Shown: piece by piece, positions 20,991 to 32,565 of the stretch
Position numbering within the stretch: the first letter of the stretch is position 1
How the letters are laid out: every line of letters starts with the position of its first letter
Origin: Theocolax elegans
Taxonomy: Eukaryota; Arthropoda; Insecta; Hymenoptera; Cerocephalidae
Assembly: GCA_026168455.1 (NCBI GenBank)
Contig: CM047426.1
Location: 46,273,973-46,337,972, forward strand
DNA length: 64,000 nucleotides
Direction of reading: 5' to 3'
Notes under the pieces: model-generated
Told to the model about the DNA's origin: nothing
The model's database searches: none
Seen by the model: the letters and a program-made list of their open reading frames with translations, nothing else
Position numbers and translations under genes: made by a program

Positions 20991-21734
20991 ATAATAAGAA
21001 ATAATAAAACACAATAATTTGAGTACACATAATTATTTATTAATTCATTTGAAAACAATAAGTAGTACCTGCGTATGCACAAACAAACAGTACAATTATA
21101 TTTTCTAATTAGAAAATTCACATACGTCTTAAAAAAAAATAATCGAGAAATTGTAATAATGAACGAATCAATTAATCTTTAGTTTTAGCACTCATATTTA
21201 TTGTAACACTATAGATAATTATGTCGCCGGCGACTTTCAATACATCGCGTGCAGAAACGAATATTATTTCAAAACACGAACGGGATTGTTTATTTTCAAA
21301 GCATCCCACACGCTTTGAAAATTGAACTTTCCGCACACCAGTGTTGAAAAATTTCTTTTGCTTCATTACATCCGTCCAAAAATTGCGATAAATGTATGTT
21401 ATGACCGTTAAAGCGCGGTATTAAATGTAAAGCGTCCTTCAGCGATAAACCTCGAATTTGAGACGTCATTGTTTTATTTTTACATTGTTTTTTAACTTCA
21501 CTCCTATCTAATTTTTTTGGTTTCGTTCCGGTGTTCGTTATTAAATCGTCTTAATTGATTTTATTAAACAATTCGTCTTTAATCTTTCAAGAGTTTTCTT
21601 GTTCGGGTGAACTTTTAATTAATTGATTATCGAAGGGAATTGTAAAATCCATCGCGCCTTGAATTAGTTTATCGTCGAGTACTTTCGACGTGTCTGTCAC
21701 TAATGTCTTTACTTCTTTAGCCTCTTTATCGATC

Positions 21735-21850
21735 GGTACGGAAATAGTATATTACGATACGAGTGTGCGAAGCAGGCGACTCACGCACGAGTCGCATTTG
21801 CCGCCCGAGCGAAGCGAGGGTGGCAAAAAGACGAGTTCTTGTATGTAGAT
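21735..21850. repeat. inserted short repeat, copy 2 (GAGCGxAGCGAG family)
   Basis: It contains aatagtatattacgatac, then cacgagtcgcatttgccgcccgagcgaagcgag, aligning with copy 1. It also interrupts element B gag. Confidence 0.5.
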
Positions 21851-22240
21851 GAGCACTTTGCTTCGCGCACGCAGTAGGCGGATAAGAATCTAACAACTCT
21901 TTTTTCACTACAGTCGCGAGCCTTTTTCTTATCGAGCTTATAACGTTATCTAATGTTAAAATCAATGGTTCACGTGGACGATTAATCTTTTAGATAAGTT
22001 CTTTTTGTTCCTTGTATATCAATACAGCGGGTTTTAAGCTAAAATATTTTACGCGCGTGGGAGTAATTATTGTATCTTCTTGCTAGTTTTCACTCACTTC
22101 AGAAATAGAAAGATCGGTTGGAAAAAAGTGTCTCCATATTCAAAATTTCTAGTCTATTCTTTAAATAATTTATTTCTTTTGCCAAATTTCGCACTGTTCC
22201 CTAGGCGTTTTTGTTAAATCGAGAGTACCGAGAGACTGAA

Positions 22241-24050
22241 CTTTGTATTTACATAGTTCATCTTCAGTGATTCACAATATCATATTTTTTCTTGATGGTT
22301 CAGGATTTTATTCTTTTCAATGTTTGGTTAGTAAAACAATATTAAAAACACTCCAATGGAGTAATTTTTGCAATGGAGACATCATTAAAAATTTTAACTT
22401 TATCAGTAAAATCTTTTATAAATGGATAAAAATAAGGATCAAAGTTTATACTTGGTAAATTGTCGTCATATGTTGTATTGTTCAAATCGACATCATATGC
22501 AATAGTTCTATCTGTAATAACATTTTCTTCTGGTTCTAATTTTCCATTACTACAAGCTTCATTTTCTATTCGTTATATTGTGAAAGTTTTACAGCTCGAC
22601 AAAAGCAAAAAATAAGAGAAATAATGTATTTACAATATGAAATTTCTCAAATCCGAAAGTTTCAAAATTTGGAAATCATTTACACTAAGCATTACGGTTA
22701 GAAGTTTTTATCTTTATTTATTTATTACTAAAAATGTTTTATAAATGTATTTCTGAAATTTATAATTCAAGGAAGTAATATATTTTTTCAAAAAAATTGC
22801 ATGGAAAAGCATAGGGGTATACGTGAGCTAAAAGGGGATGAAAAAGGTAAAAGAAGGGTTAGGGATATAAATTTATGTTGAATAGTATTGAATATTACAA
22901 TAAAAAAGCTTCTGTAAAATATATGTGTTTGTAATAATAGCCTTACGCAAACAAAAGAATGTACTTCCTATAAAAGATAGAAATCATAAATGAAAATAAT
23001 ATGGGTTAAGTAAAAAGGTGGGGAAGAGGTAAATTTATCTCGAATTGATTAAAAATGAGTAATAATATGGAAAAAATAAACGTTTTAATTAAAAAAACAA
23101 AATTTTTTAATGCGCAAAAAAATTGGTTTCCCGACTCTCTAAAGGTTAACTATATATCCATCCATCTCTCTCATGTGGGTTAAGGTGACGCTCGTGTTAT
23201 TCCTCGGTATTTCCAGTCAAATTTTTTTGTTCAATTTTCTTCACTATGAGTGGTTACTCCTGCTTGAAATAAATCCAGATACTTATTTAAGCCTGGGATT
23301 CCTTATTTTTTCCAAACATTACGCAAATGAAAGAGGGTAAGATGCTGTGTCTTTCGAGAGATAGTTGGCGGTATGTTGCGAATAATCCACCTCATTACAG
23401 CGCCTCTACCGGTCATCACCTGCGCAGCGGGATCACGCATATAAATTAACGAGACTTCCGCAACTTCTAAACGGCTTTTCCTCAATACAAGTAAACGGTG
23501 CAACATGTCAACCGTAATACATGTTTCATCTGTGATCATCGTATTGTTAGAAAGGATCATGCCAAGATGCTCAATTTCCGGGTCAGCCAAACGCTCAGCC
23601 TCGCTTACTTTGCATCATTCTCGCAAGTTGTCAAGCAACCTGGCGGTACCGCACTTCCTGACACTCACTCAAGTAAACCTATTCACCTGCTAGTATCCCT
23701 GAAATGGCCGCTCTACTCTCGTAGTTTGCGAGTCGCATAGAGGATAACTTCGCACGTACGGCAAAGATCGACGGTACGGCCGCGGATATTAAATCTTTCA
23801 CTGCTCGCTTCTTCTTGGTTGCATTATATACTGATAAGTATGCTGATTTTTTAGGCGCAATTGTTTTACTTTTTGTTATTATTTCTATTGTCTTATTTTT
23901 ATTTTTTTTCCATAACTTTAATTCAAGTCAAGATATTTAAGCTTCTTTTTTTAATCTAATGTACTTAAATTCAATTCTTTCCGATTTTGGACTCGAGTAC
24001 ATGTCTTTATTGTTTTTGAGTTATAGCAATCAAATTAAAAAATTGAGGCC
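22241..24050. other. non-coding stretch
   Basis: AT-rich DNA with no supported gene. A 95-codon open frame on the minus strand (23303-23590) has no recognisable domain and no clean splice signals; it may be chance or part of an old insertion. Confidence 0.4.
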
Positions 24051-24122
24051 TGCGATGGTTCGGTTGGTTAGGGCGTCGGGCTTGTAATCTGGAGGTCCCA
24101 GATACGCTTGCCGGCCCTGGCG
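24050..24122 (+). repeat. tRNA-like SINE head
   Basis: It contains the A-box region ttcggttggttagggcg, an anticodon arm cgggcttgtaatctgg (TGT-like) and aggtccc in tRNA order. The B box is mutated (agatacgcttgcc), so it is not a working tRNA. The 3' extension beyond about 24125 has no clear end. Confidence 0.5.
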
Positions 24123-24219
24123 AATCGATTCACGCACCATTGGGGAATATATTTTCAACACGTGCTATCTTCACATCGTATGGCCTTTATCGCTAATTAG
24201 CACCAGTTGTAGTCATAAT

Positions 24220-24930
24220 CGTCGTCTTGTTTCGAAGTCCACATCTTCCAATAATTCTGGTAAATCGTTCTGGAGGAAATCAAAACATACTGCATCGTTG
24301 ACATTCCCATTGAAAAAATAAGGTCCTATTAGATAATCATATAGTATACCGCACCAAATTACGAGGCCCCATCTATGTTGATTATTAACATGACGTACCC
24401 AATGAGGGTTCTAGATAGCCCAATAATGACTATTATGGCGATTGAGTTGCCCATTACCATGAAATGTAGTTTCGTCCGAAAACATTACGTATCTAAAACA
24501 TACAGAATCTTCACGGATACTTGCTTGGGCCCAATTACCGAATTCGAGTCTGCGTCGGAAATCATCTGGCATCAAAGCTTGAGTCAAAGTTATGTGATAC
24601 AGATGGAATCTGTGAAGCCGCAAAATTCTACCGGCTCTTGATCTAAATCAACCATTACCAAAACGATGAGAATTCGGGAATCATCATTGTTCTGTATCAT
24701 AATGCAATGTCGATGTCTAAGTGTTCGTGGTGGACGTTTTTCTCTTTGCTCAATGATTTGGATTTTCACGTAGTTCGGGTAGTGAAGCCTCCCTGGATAA
24801 TTTTGACGACAATACCTTGCCACAGCACGATATCGGCCTTCACATGACCCGAGAGAGAACAGAAGGTCAACAATTTCATTTCTTGAATAATCTGGCATGT
24901 TTCGTTCTTTTATATCGTGTGACGTTGTAG
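24220..24930 (-). pseudogene. DDE transposase with N-terminal HTH (DUF4817-like), broken
   Basis: On the minus strand the N-terminal part (about 24600-24900) reads MPDYSRNEIVDLLFSLGSC, then ARYCRQNYPGR, like the helix-turn-helix domain of an insect DDE transposon family. After a frameshift near 24600 it continues LYHITLTQALMPDDFRRRLEF, FRYVMFSDETTF (first catalytic Asp), NGQLNRHNSHYW, then WGLVIWCGI and GPYFFNGNV. It stops near ELLEDVDF. The second Asp/Glu block is missing. The intact enzyme would cut and paste its own transposon; this copy is dead. Terminal inverted repeats were not identified. Confidence 0.75.
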
Positions 24931-24934
24931 TTGC

Positions 24935-26475
24935 ACTACAAGTCACATTAAATCAAAATTAACAATTAACAAAGGTATAGCACCAACGAAGCTTACTATG
25001 CAAAGTAAGCGTGCTATACTACAAACTTATACAGATATGCGAATGTGTAAAAGGATAAAAGCTTACTATGCGAAGAAAGCATGTTCAGTACCAAGTAGAG
25101 GAGGTACGACTCCTAATACCTCACAATAGCACTTACACACACCCACATTGCTCCGTTAATCCAGTGATTATGGTACCTCCAAGTACCATCAGTCAATTAA
25201 GTTCCTCCAGGATTCCTTCCTTGTCCCATCGACTCCATGTAGTCCTACCCAAGAGAAGATTTGGACCTCCAGCCGTTGATCAGGAAAGAAGCACCTTGCG
25301 TGGAACCCAGTGACCAGCGTTGACTCAAGTACTTGTAAGAGTAACTTATAAATACTCTGTGTTATAGTAATGAATGAGGATAGAAAAAGCTATAATTATG
25401 TACAGCTTCTCCCAGCAAGATCAGAGTACATAGGAGTTGAAGTGACATGTCGAGATAGAGGTTAGGACGACACACGGGTAAAACACTTAACTCACAAAAG
25501 AAATATCCATACATACCCCAGGAATTACCTAGAAGCACCTTGACGAATCCTGAGTACCGATGAGTGTTACTACCTACTCGACGTCGTTCCAGGGACGTAG
25601 ACGCCTCCACGCCGTGCAAAACGCTGCACCGGGATTGTAGCCGTCGACTCGTACCGTACCTATAAAATACGGTAAACGGCTATTTTTAGCCTAAAAGCTT
25701 ACTTCTTTGGAACGAATAGCCATTTTACCTCTCAGCGAGTCCTCCAGCAGTACCCGTGGATCCGTCGTTGAAATCCTGTAGCACAACGCCCTGGAAGTAT
25801 CAACTTAAAAAGCTTCGTCGACGTCGAAGAATCAATACTGTGAACGGATGACACGACGTCCGTCGAGCGCGCACGACTCGAAACTCGAGATCGGCGCGCA
25901 TGCGTACCCGACTCTCTCGCGGGGGACTGCCCGCATTGAGAGTCACGAAGGAGATAGCGACCGACCACCGAGTTTTCCGGTACCCTCGAGCAGCTTATAA
26001 AATACGTGTAGTGATTGAGTGATTTAGGAGGACTGCCGTTCCTTTTATGCAGCTCCCAACCAACTGTGTATGCGAGACGCGAATAACGGAGCGGGGCGAC
26101 CCGTACATACGCGTGAACGGGCGACCACAATCAACGTGACTGGCGAAATCTAAATTTTATACCTGCGAGGTTCGGTAACGAAGTTTCGTACGTTGTTCAT
26201 TTTGGAGTACCTTAAGTGCTGAATAAATATACTTTACATTCTTTTAATTTTTGTTGTTGATTTCCGCCCTAATCCCCAGCGGACTCATCACAATCGCTAG
26301 ACAATGAAAAATTTTTACGTGAACTATCCTGAGAAGAACTGTTACCGAGTCATCTTTGTTATAAATAATACTAAATAAGTGTTATTTAACGACTGAAGGG
26401 GGTGACATATTGAATTATTACCAACTGAGTGAGATAGATACATTATAGCATTTAATGGGCATATTATGGTTCTAT
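24935..26475. other. non-coding stretch, possibly a solo LTR
   Basis: No gene is supported. A repeated agcttactatgc phrase occurs near 24990 and 25060. TATAAAA boxes are at about 25661 and 25996, and an AATAAA lies near 26222, followed by a boundary-like cagcggactcatcaca near 26279. This order resembles an LTR, but no start or duplication was found. Confidence 0.3.
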
Positions 26476-26477
26476 TT

Positions 26478-26694
26478 ACAAAACGCAAATACAGAAGCAC
26501 TGGATAATAACATAATACGTATTTATACGAAGTTTGAAGTCAATATGTAAAGGACACCCAAAAAAAAGTTTGCACGGAAAAAATAGTCATTTTTCCGTGC
26601 AGAAATTTTTTAGGGTTTCCTTGTTATATTGACCTGGAACTTTGTAGACCGACATATTATAACATTATCTAGTGCTTCTGTATTTGGGTTTTAC
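26478..26694. repeat. foldback element, arms about 100 bp
   Basis: The left arm (from aaaacgcaaatacagaagc) and the right arm (ending gcttctgtatttgggtttt) are reverse complements at roughly three quarters of positions over about 103 bp. They meet at a perfect core 26572-26600 (gcacggaaaaa, loop, tttttccgtgc). The loop is about 6 nt. It has the form of a MITE or long inverted repeat. Confidence 0.8.
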
Positions 26695-29600
26695 ATAATA
26701 TTAAAAAAAATAAATAGTTTATATTACTGATAAAGTTTTCTTAGTACCAATTTCGTCGCCAGAGTGCGCGACGCGCTTAGCCTGTGGTATTATACTTAGA
26801 GTGGAAGCACTTGCGCAAATAGTTGTTGCAAGATGGCGCTAATTACCATAATTAATATACTGGGTTTATGTCAATAAATAGAATTATAATAGATATAGTG
26901 CTTATGTGTTGTAGAAACATAAATTTGTTTTGTCAGTAAATTCGCTATTGTACATATACGTAGCAAGATTATTTTAATCCTTGATATCATCTATAACAAT
27001 GAGACTCACTTGCTACAAATTAAAAAAAGGAACAGGCGTCAGGTCTTGAACCCGAGCCCCTTCGGATCCGAAGGCGTTCACGCTACCAATTAGTCGTAGC
27101 TGTACTTTTCCGCGTCTTCTGCCTACCAATACGCGCGCCATATGCCAAGTGCCGATTCTTGCGCTGGCCGCGTCGGTACTACAGAGCTCTAAGTGACGAT
27201 GATCTGTTCTCATGCAGATCCACCACGTCACACATCAGGCACTGCCACGTGTAGCCTCGCACGTCATTGTGACGTCACTGTAAAGACACACTTTATGACT
27301 ATATGAGTGAATGTATGGGGAATGCTCTATGTAACGTTCACCGACTGAGTAAACCACATATATAACAAATTAAAAATAACAAAATTAACGATAACAACAA
27401 ATTTGAAAATAATTCACTTATTTATTCAGGAAAACAATGACTTGTGACATGGAATAGGGAAACAATGAAAAACAAAGACGATCGAAAAAGCAAAATATTT
27501 TGATTTTGAGGTTATAACGGCTGACTCGCATGCTCGCACCCTCTCTCTCAACGAGAGTATATACGCGCTTGTGTACTCGCATCTCACATGTCACCACTGA
27601 CGAAGTCCACGTGGCTCGTGTCCCGTTGCACGTTCACCAAAGATGGTCAACACAAAGAGACATGTAACCATCTTTCCAAATAAATACAACAATATTCAAC
27701 ATTTCTCACTTTAATTTAAATCTAAATTTTTCTTCTGCTTGGTACTAAAATTTGAGTAAAGCAATCATATACATATATCCATTTGTCAATTTTATATATT
27801 AAATGTGTTTTCATTTTACTGTAGAAAATATATTCGACACAGCGCGGCACGCTACCGAGAATGAGGAAATGCGGGAGCTTATCTCGTAGTGTTCTGGTCA
27901 TCGATTTCAGCTGAATCGGAATTATAAACGATTTATAAATTATTCCTTTGCTTAGAAGTAATATGTGAGAAATGCCATCATATACATAAGTTTATTGCCC
28001 ATTTTATTTTTAAAATATATTTCATTTATACCATAGAAAATGCGAATATTAATTAAATTCCCTATACAATAACATGTGTAATATGTTATAACGAGTTCTT
28101 CGTTATATTTCTCTCTCTCCTTAACCCCTGTATATTAACTGAATATCAGCTATTACAGGTCGACGTACCGAGTAATCTTTGGAAAAGAGAGAACAGGTAA
28201 GCGTGAGAGAAAGACAGAGAGAGGACTCGCGACCTAAGCGCGCGCGCAGATTTGAGATAGATTAGCTTGAACCTTTGAGCATAACGCGTGAGCGGAAATT
28301 TAGAGAGGAAATAGAGTGAACATCTAACTCCTGTTTACTGTGTGTGTTACTGCATACTTTTATCATTGCATATTCGCACTTGTGCTTCGTAGTCACGGTG
28401 GCAGATAGCTGCATTTCTGACTGCAGTTGGACGACCCAAGGTGGACAAAATCCGCATCGAGTCATCGGCGATTTACCGCGTAACACTTGCTGTAAGTGGC
28501 AGCTCTGTATTGCTAAATTTTAACGGTTGGAGACGAACGCGACGACCGCATAGCACTTCGCTAAAGCGAGGCAGTCGCAACGGCTATTAAGCATAATAGC
28601 ATTTTATTTATTTCATTATTTCTTTAAATAATAAATATGTATTAAAACTGTTACAATGTTGCAATACTCACGTGTTCCCCCACTACACGCGTTCCGAATT
28701 CCCTATACTCGATATGCGCAATCACCGTGCCGAAGTGCGCGCGCTTGAATCTAGTTAGATTCAAGATGGCGGCAACTGGGCACGGGCCAGCACGTAAGCA
28801 ATGTGCTTCGAGTAAGTTTAACCATGTGCGCGCGATTCTTACTGTCGGAGACATTAGCCGGGTACTGACGCGGAGTGATGTGTGTGCAAACGTGTTCGTA
28901 TACGCAAGTAGACAGCCCCCCGGGTGACGCAGTCCACTACTTACACAAGACCTCGACGCGGTTAACAACGCAGCCGATCTCGGTGAAATTTTAAACGTTC
29001 ATAATTTTATAAAGTATGCACTATCTTAGTGCACTTGTAAGTACACATTAATTTTTTTCTTATTCAGTTATTTAACCATTTTTACTCCTAAATATCCCTT
29101 TTCCTTTATTCTTTAATCTCTCTTCATAATTACCATACTCCTTACTCTGTTTATGTATTAATTTATATTAATTATATCAATTAATCCACCTTCCTCCTAT
29201 TAAATTTTATTCACTATCTATTCCCTTTTGTTTCCTTATAAAGAAAGTTTTGGAATAGTGCAGTTTTTCGACTCGCTAAAAACATGTCATAAATATGTTT
29301 ATTTATTTTTTTTATATTATTCATCCCCCAAATAGTTTTTTCTAAAGACAATTTTAGATTTTTGATTAATTAATCTTTGGGTTATCTAATTATATCTATT
29401 AGTTTTTTCGTAATTTAGAAAAAAAGAAATTTTTTAATGATTTTATTTTTTGGAAATTAATCAGTTAAATGAGTTAACAAAATTTATGCTGAAGGAACCT
29501 TATAAAAATCATAAAGTGTAAAAATTTCAAGTAATTATACCAATTAGTTTTGATTTAAAAAATTAAAATGTGAATAAATTTGGGTTTTTATGTCAAACGT

Positions 29601-29745
29601 TTTCGTGAAAATAGAATATATTAATAGCATTACGCTGTAAAAAATTCAAAATCTTCCATGAATTAGTTTTTCAGAAAAAATTATTATCTAAAATGTAATT
29701 TTTATTAAAATTTATTAAAATAATTACTATTATGCAATATTAACA
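26695..29745. other. non-coding stretch with CpG-rich segments
   Basis: No gene is supported. Noted: a CREB palindrome tgacgtca at 27270-27277, a GA-rich run near 28190-28225, an almost perfect palindrome cttgaatcta-gt-tagattcaag at 28744-28765 next to an aagatggcggc motif, and CpG-rich DNA at 28650-28980. The CpG-rich part could be a host promoter upstream of the possible exons at 29.76 kb. Confidence 0.4.
27015..27112 (-). repeat. tRNA-like SINE, minus strand
   Basis: On the minus strand: taattggtagcg (A-box-like), a strong anticodon arm cttcggatccgaag, and a perfect B box ggttcaagacc, followed by a short spacer and a T run. It shares tcggatccgaag, agacctga and a T-rich tail with the plus-strand copy at 35.04 kb. 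Confidence 0.6.
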
Positions 29746-29761
29746 TATTTATTATTTCAGA

Positions 29762-29981
29762 TGCAGCGGAGTCCCAAGGAGTAGCTGACAACGACAAACC
29801 CCACGGACACTCTGACACCGTACAACGTTCTGGATGTTCAAGTCATCACCTTGTAAATAAAGATAAGTATATTCACATGATATTACCTCTTAATATTGAA
29901 TAATTATTGATTAATATATATTTTTTTTATTTTCAGGTATCGCCTAGTGATGTGACTACATCACAGATCGAAGTGTGATTT
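29762..29981 (+). CDS. possible pair of small exons (unknown product)
   Basis: A pyrimidine-rich tract and ttatttcag precede an open block from about 29761 (DAAESQGVADNDKPHGHSD... in one frame). A weak donor cttgtaaat lies near 29849, or an unusual aagataagt near 29860. A second acceptor, ttttcag, ends near 29937. The following block, continued in the same frame, reads VSPSDVTTSQIEV then stop at about 29981. The composition is hydrophilic with no domain. The donor choice is uncertain and the second block merges into a tandem duplication, so this may be a chance model. Confidence 0.25.
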
Positions 29982-30420
29982 ATTCTAGATTTTAAATTCT
30001 GTTGACATATATTTATATTTTCTGTTTTAAAGATACTTATGTTTCAAGAGATCAGCGTAGACGTATATCTGTGTTCAACCAAAGATATTTTCCACAATTT
30101 CAAAATTCAATCTCAAGAGAACCTACCACATATTATATGCGTATGGACTTACTTCAAGGTCGGAGCATGCAACCTGTCTAGAATCTCTTAAAATTCAGAT
30201 ATACACACACCAGGACAGTAAAGTTGAAAGTATGATTTATGCTAGTTTTTGAAATACCGTTGTCGTATATTTATTTTTCTTGTTTTACAGATATTTTTCT
30301 GCGTCTAGAGATTGGCGTAGATATATATTTAGTGTTCAACCACAGATAAAATATTCCATAATGTCAAAATTAATGTGAAGAGGATTTACCACATATATAT
30401 AAACACCAGTATCGGTACTT
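29968..30420. repeat. imperfect tandem duplication, period about 255 bp
   Basis: Two copies share gtgtgatttatt/gtatgatttatg, a pyrimidine tract with tgttttaaag/tgttttacag, gagatcagcgtagac/gagattggcgtagat, gttcaaccaaagata/gttcaaccacagata and accacatat. Copy 1 starts near 29974, copy 2 near 30229. Confidence 0.75.
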
Positions 30421-30525
30421 ATGGTGACACTACGTGTTATCTTGGTGTTTTGAGGTTATAAAACATATGTAACGACTCAGATATAAGGGGGAGAATATTA
30501 ATTGATAGAATAATGCATAAAAAAC

Positions 30526-30613
30526 TAATAACCCAAATATCCAATAACCCAAATATCCAATAACCCAAATATCCAATAACCCAAATATCCAATAACCCAA
30601 ATACCTAAATACC
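30526..30613 (-). repeat. telomere-like array (C-rich strand on plus)
   Basis: Five near-identical 16-bp units aataacccaaatatcc. On the minus strand each reads TTATTGGATATTTGGG, a degenerate dimer of TTATTGGG. Confidence 0.75.
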
Positions 30614-30636
30614 CCTCACGGGTAAAAAAGCACAGT

Positions 30637-30752
30637 TTGACCTTATAATATTAATGAAGGATTGAAGTTATAACCTCATTCGAAGTGCCTCCGGCCTCCG
30701 GCACCTCGAAAGACGTTATAACTTCAATCCTTCATTAATATTATAATGTCAA
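30637..30752. repeat. long perfect hairpin
   Basis: Arms 30643-30674 and 30715-30746 are perfect 32-bp reverse complements, and pairing extends outward to 30637/30752 with one mismatch. The 40-nt loop itself pairs (ttcga-a-gtgcc...ggcac-c-tcgaa), giving a stem of about 50 bp with a small apical loop. Confidence 0.9.
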
Positions 30753-30989
30753 AGCGGGGCTCACAAAGATAATTTTCCGATTTTTTGTGTGTCGGCATAA
30801 GTACGGATACATGGTTGAATTTTCGGTGGAATTATGCTGACGTCGGCATAATTACCCCAAAGTAAGCACAATTCCCATTTCCCGTAAGAATTTGTCGGCA
30901 TAAGTACCGATTGATCAATTTATATGTATATGGACTTAATTGGACCTATATATTACATAGAAAAATTCAGAAATATCGGGTCCCAGATG

Positions 30990-31690
30990 GTCTAAACAGG
31001 TGCATAGCGGAAAGGAAAAATTAAGAGTATCAAATGGTCTAATCCACTGCATAGTGAAATGCAGAAGTTATGCGCACTAATTGGTACTATTCACAGCACT
31101 TGTTTAAAGGTTGAAGCAAAACGAATACCACGAGTACTTGCATAGCGAAATGTAAGGAATGTATTCAGTAAAGGTAAAAAAGGTTGAAGGAAAACGAATA
31201 CCACGAGTACTTGCATAGCAAAATGCAAGGAATGTATTCAGTAAAGGTAAAAAAAGTTGAAACAAAACGAATACGACGAGTACTTGCATAGCGAAATGCA
31301 AGGAATGTATTCAATAAAGGTAAAAAAATGAAGCAAATTGAATACCACGAGTACTTGTGTAGCGAAATGCAAGAAATGTATTCAGTAAAGGTAAAAAAGG
31401 TTAAAGCAAAACGAATACCACAAGTACTTGCATAGCGAAATGCAAGGAATATATTCAGTAAAGGTAAAAAAGGTTGAAGCAAAACGAATACCACGAGTAC
31501 TTACATAGCGAAATGTAAGGAATGTATTCAGTAAAGGTAAAAGGCTCTAGTTGCATTCTAGATGGTATCGTCCGCTACATAGAGAAATGCAGAAATAAGA
31601 GTATTTACAGTATTATTCTCTGCAGTGTAGTAAACAAGTGTAGTAAATGGTACAAGTCACTCCATTGCATAATACAAAAGTAATATTTTA
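30990..31690. repeat. 73-bp satellite with a conserved stem-loop per unit
   Basis: Six units of about 73 bp run from 31106 to about 31542 (ttgaag at 31111, 31184, 31257, about 31328, 31401, 31474). Each holds cttgcat-agcgaa-atgcaag. Degenerate relatives of the stem-loop lie on both sides (31045, 31570, 31655). Arm changes are partly compensatory. Confidence 0.9.
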
Positions 31691-32565
31691 AATGTAACGC
31701 AATCTGTTGTGCGAAAAGCAGACGCTTCTATGGGGACGTCGGAATCAGAAATGGGTCACTTTTTACTTTTTTCGTTTTCGTTTGGGTTGAAAACGTATGC
31801 TTTTTTTGACTAATACCTACTGACTACAAATTGTTTGATCAATTAATATTTAAAACATGAATTTTTCTTAGAAAAATCGAGAAGTTAAGACATTTCTAGT
31901 GTTTTAAGCAATCCGCTTAAAATTTTTCAGATTTTTAATTTAGTTTTATAAATATTATTTTTATTTTGAAAGATGCAGATTCCTATGATTTGGGTCTGAC
32001 ATCTCGTCAAATAAATAAAATATACTAGTATTATCATCTATTTTGAGGTTATATTATATTACCGATACCATTATCAATAATTGTTGAGTTTGCAACCCCA
32101 ATGGTTTTTATAAAATAATGCAATACACAAAAAGTTATTAGTAAATGAATATGATAGCTGGAATGTACGATTAGCGCCATCTACTGTAAACTTATAGCGT
32201 AATATAATGTTACAACGGATGATGGCGCTGCTAGTACATTACAGCTTACTATATTACCTACGCTTCGTCGATAGTTTTTCGCTATGGCACCCCCTTAATT
32301 GAAACTTTGTAGGCTTGTCTGGAAACACACCAAAAAAAGGAATACAAATAATTTGTTTTCCAGCAAAATGAAATTGAATCTTCTTGTGAAGGCTTCGAAT
32401 ACATAAATTTGATTTTAAAAATTAATCTGGAATTCTAACTCAAGGTCACTGCTGTTTAACCCCCACCATTACCTACAATCCAAGAAAATTTTTTGAATTT
32501 TTTTTCGAATCCGCAATAAAAAATTGAGGTGTTCTAAAAAAAATAATAGATCTTTTTTATTTCTT
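31690..32565. other. non-coding stretch inside the telomere-like-flanked segment
   Basis: No ORF is supported. Two GATGGCGC cores, the one near 32172 on minus and the one near 32220 on plus, lie about 50 bp apart in opposite orientation; they resemble CTCF-type cores but are short. Confidence 0.4.

Larger units (their letters stand above)
18116..22240 (-). mobile_element. Ty3/Gypsy LTR retrotransposon B (decayed)
   Basis: On the minus strand, gag (about 19735-22240), protease (19279-19545) and a pol linker fragment (18116-19270) appear in order, many times interrupted. RT, RNase H and IN are absent; the element is cut at about 18116. Gag is interrupted twice by copies of one short repeat family. 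It differs clearly from element A. Confidence 0.65.
19735..22240 (-). pseudogene. element B gag (interrupted)
   Basis: A zinc knuckle HCGKPGHIKRDC (first Cys lost or out of frame) lies at about 19738-19775. Capsid-like pieces follow in element order from the right: an Asn/Leu-rich coil (INYLKNRLEILNMETL) near 22170, LKDALHLIPRFNGHN near 21420, FIKEISDCFENTFG near 20580, and NNDTVVAYFNRLQKIKNKL with KLELRRNCLKFFLKRL near 20400-20500. These are typical Gypsy-type gag blocks. Stops, frameshifts and two inserted repeats (20712-20990 and 21735-21850) destroy the frame. Confidence 0.6.

Noticed and set aside
23303..23590. 95-codon minus-strand frame with a possible GRGAVMRW motif, considered as the transposase C-terminus
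   Set aside because: The motif order does not match a DDE C-terminal block, and it lies more than 600 bp from the transposase remnant.
31104..31494. Minus-strand open frames of 65 and 109 codons rich in Phe, Leu and Thr
   Set aside because: They are translations of the 73-bp satellite. The period is not a multiple of three and no domain or start context supports them.
30990..31690. Regularly spaced repeats that could be read as a CRISPR array
   Set aside because: There are no unique spacers: the whole 73-bp unit repeats, and the genome is eukaryotic.
32160..32235. CTCF-type insulator pair from opposed GATGGCGC cores
   Set aside because: The cores are too short and degenerate to claim; they could as well be ends of a decayed short repeat.
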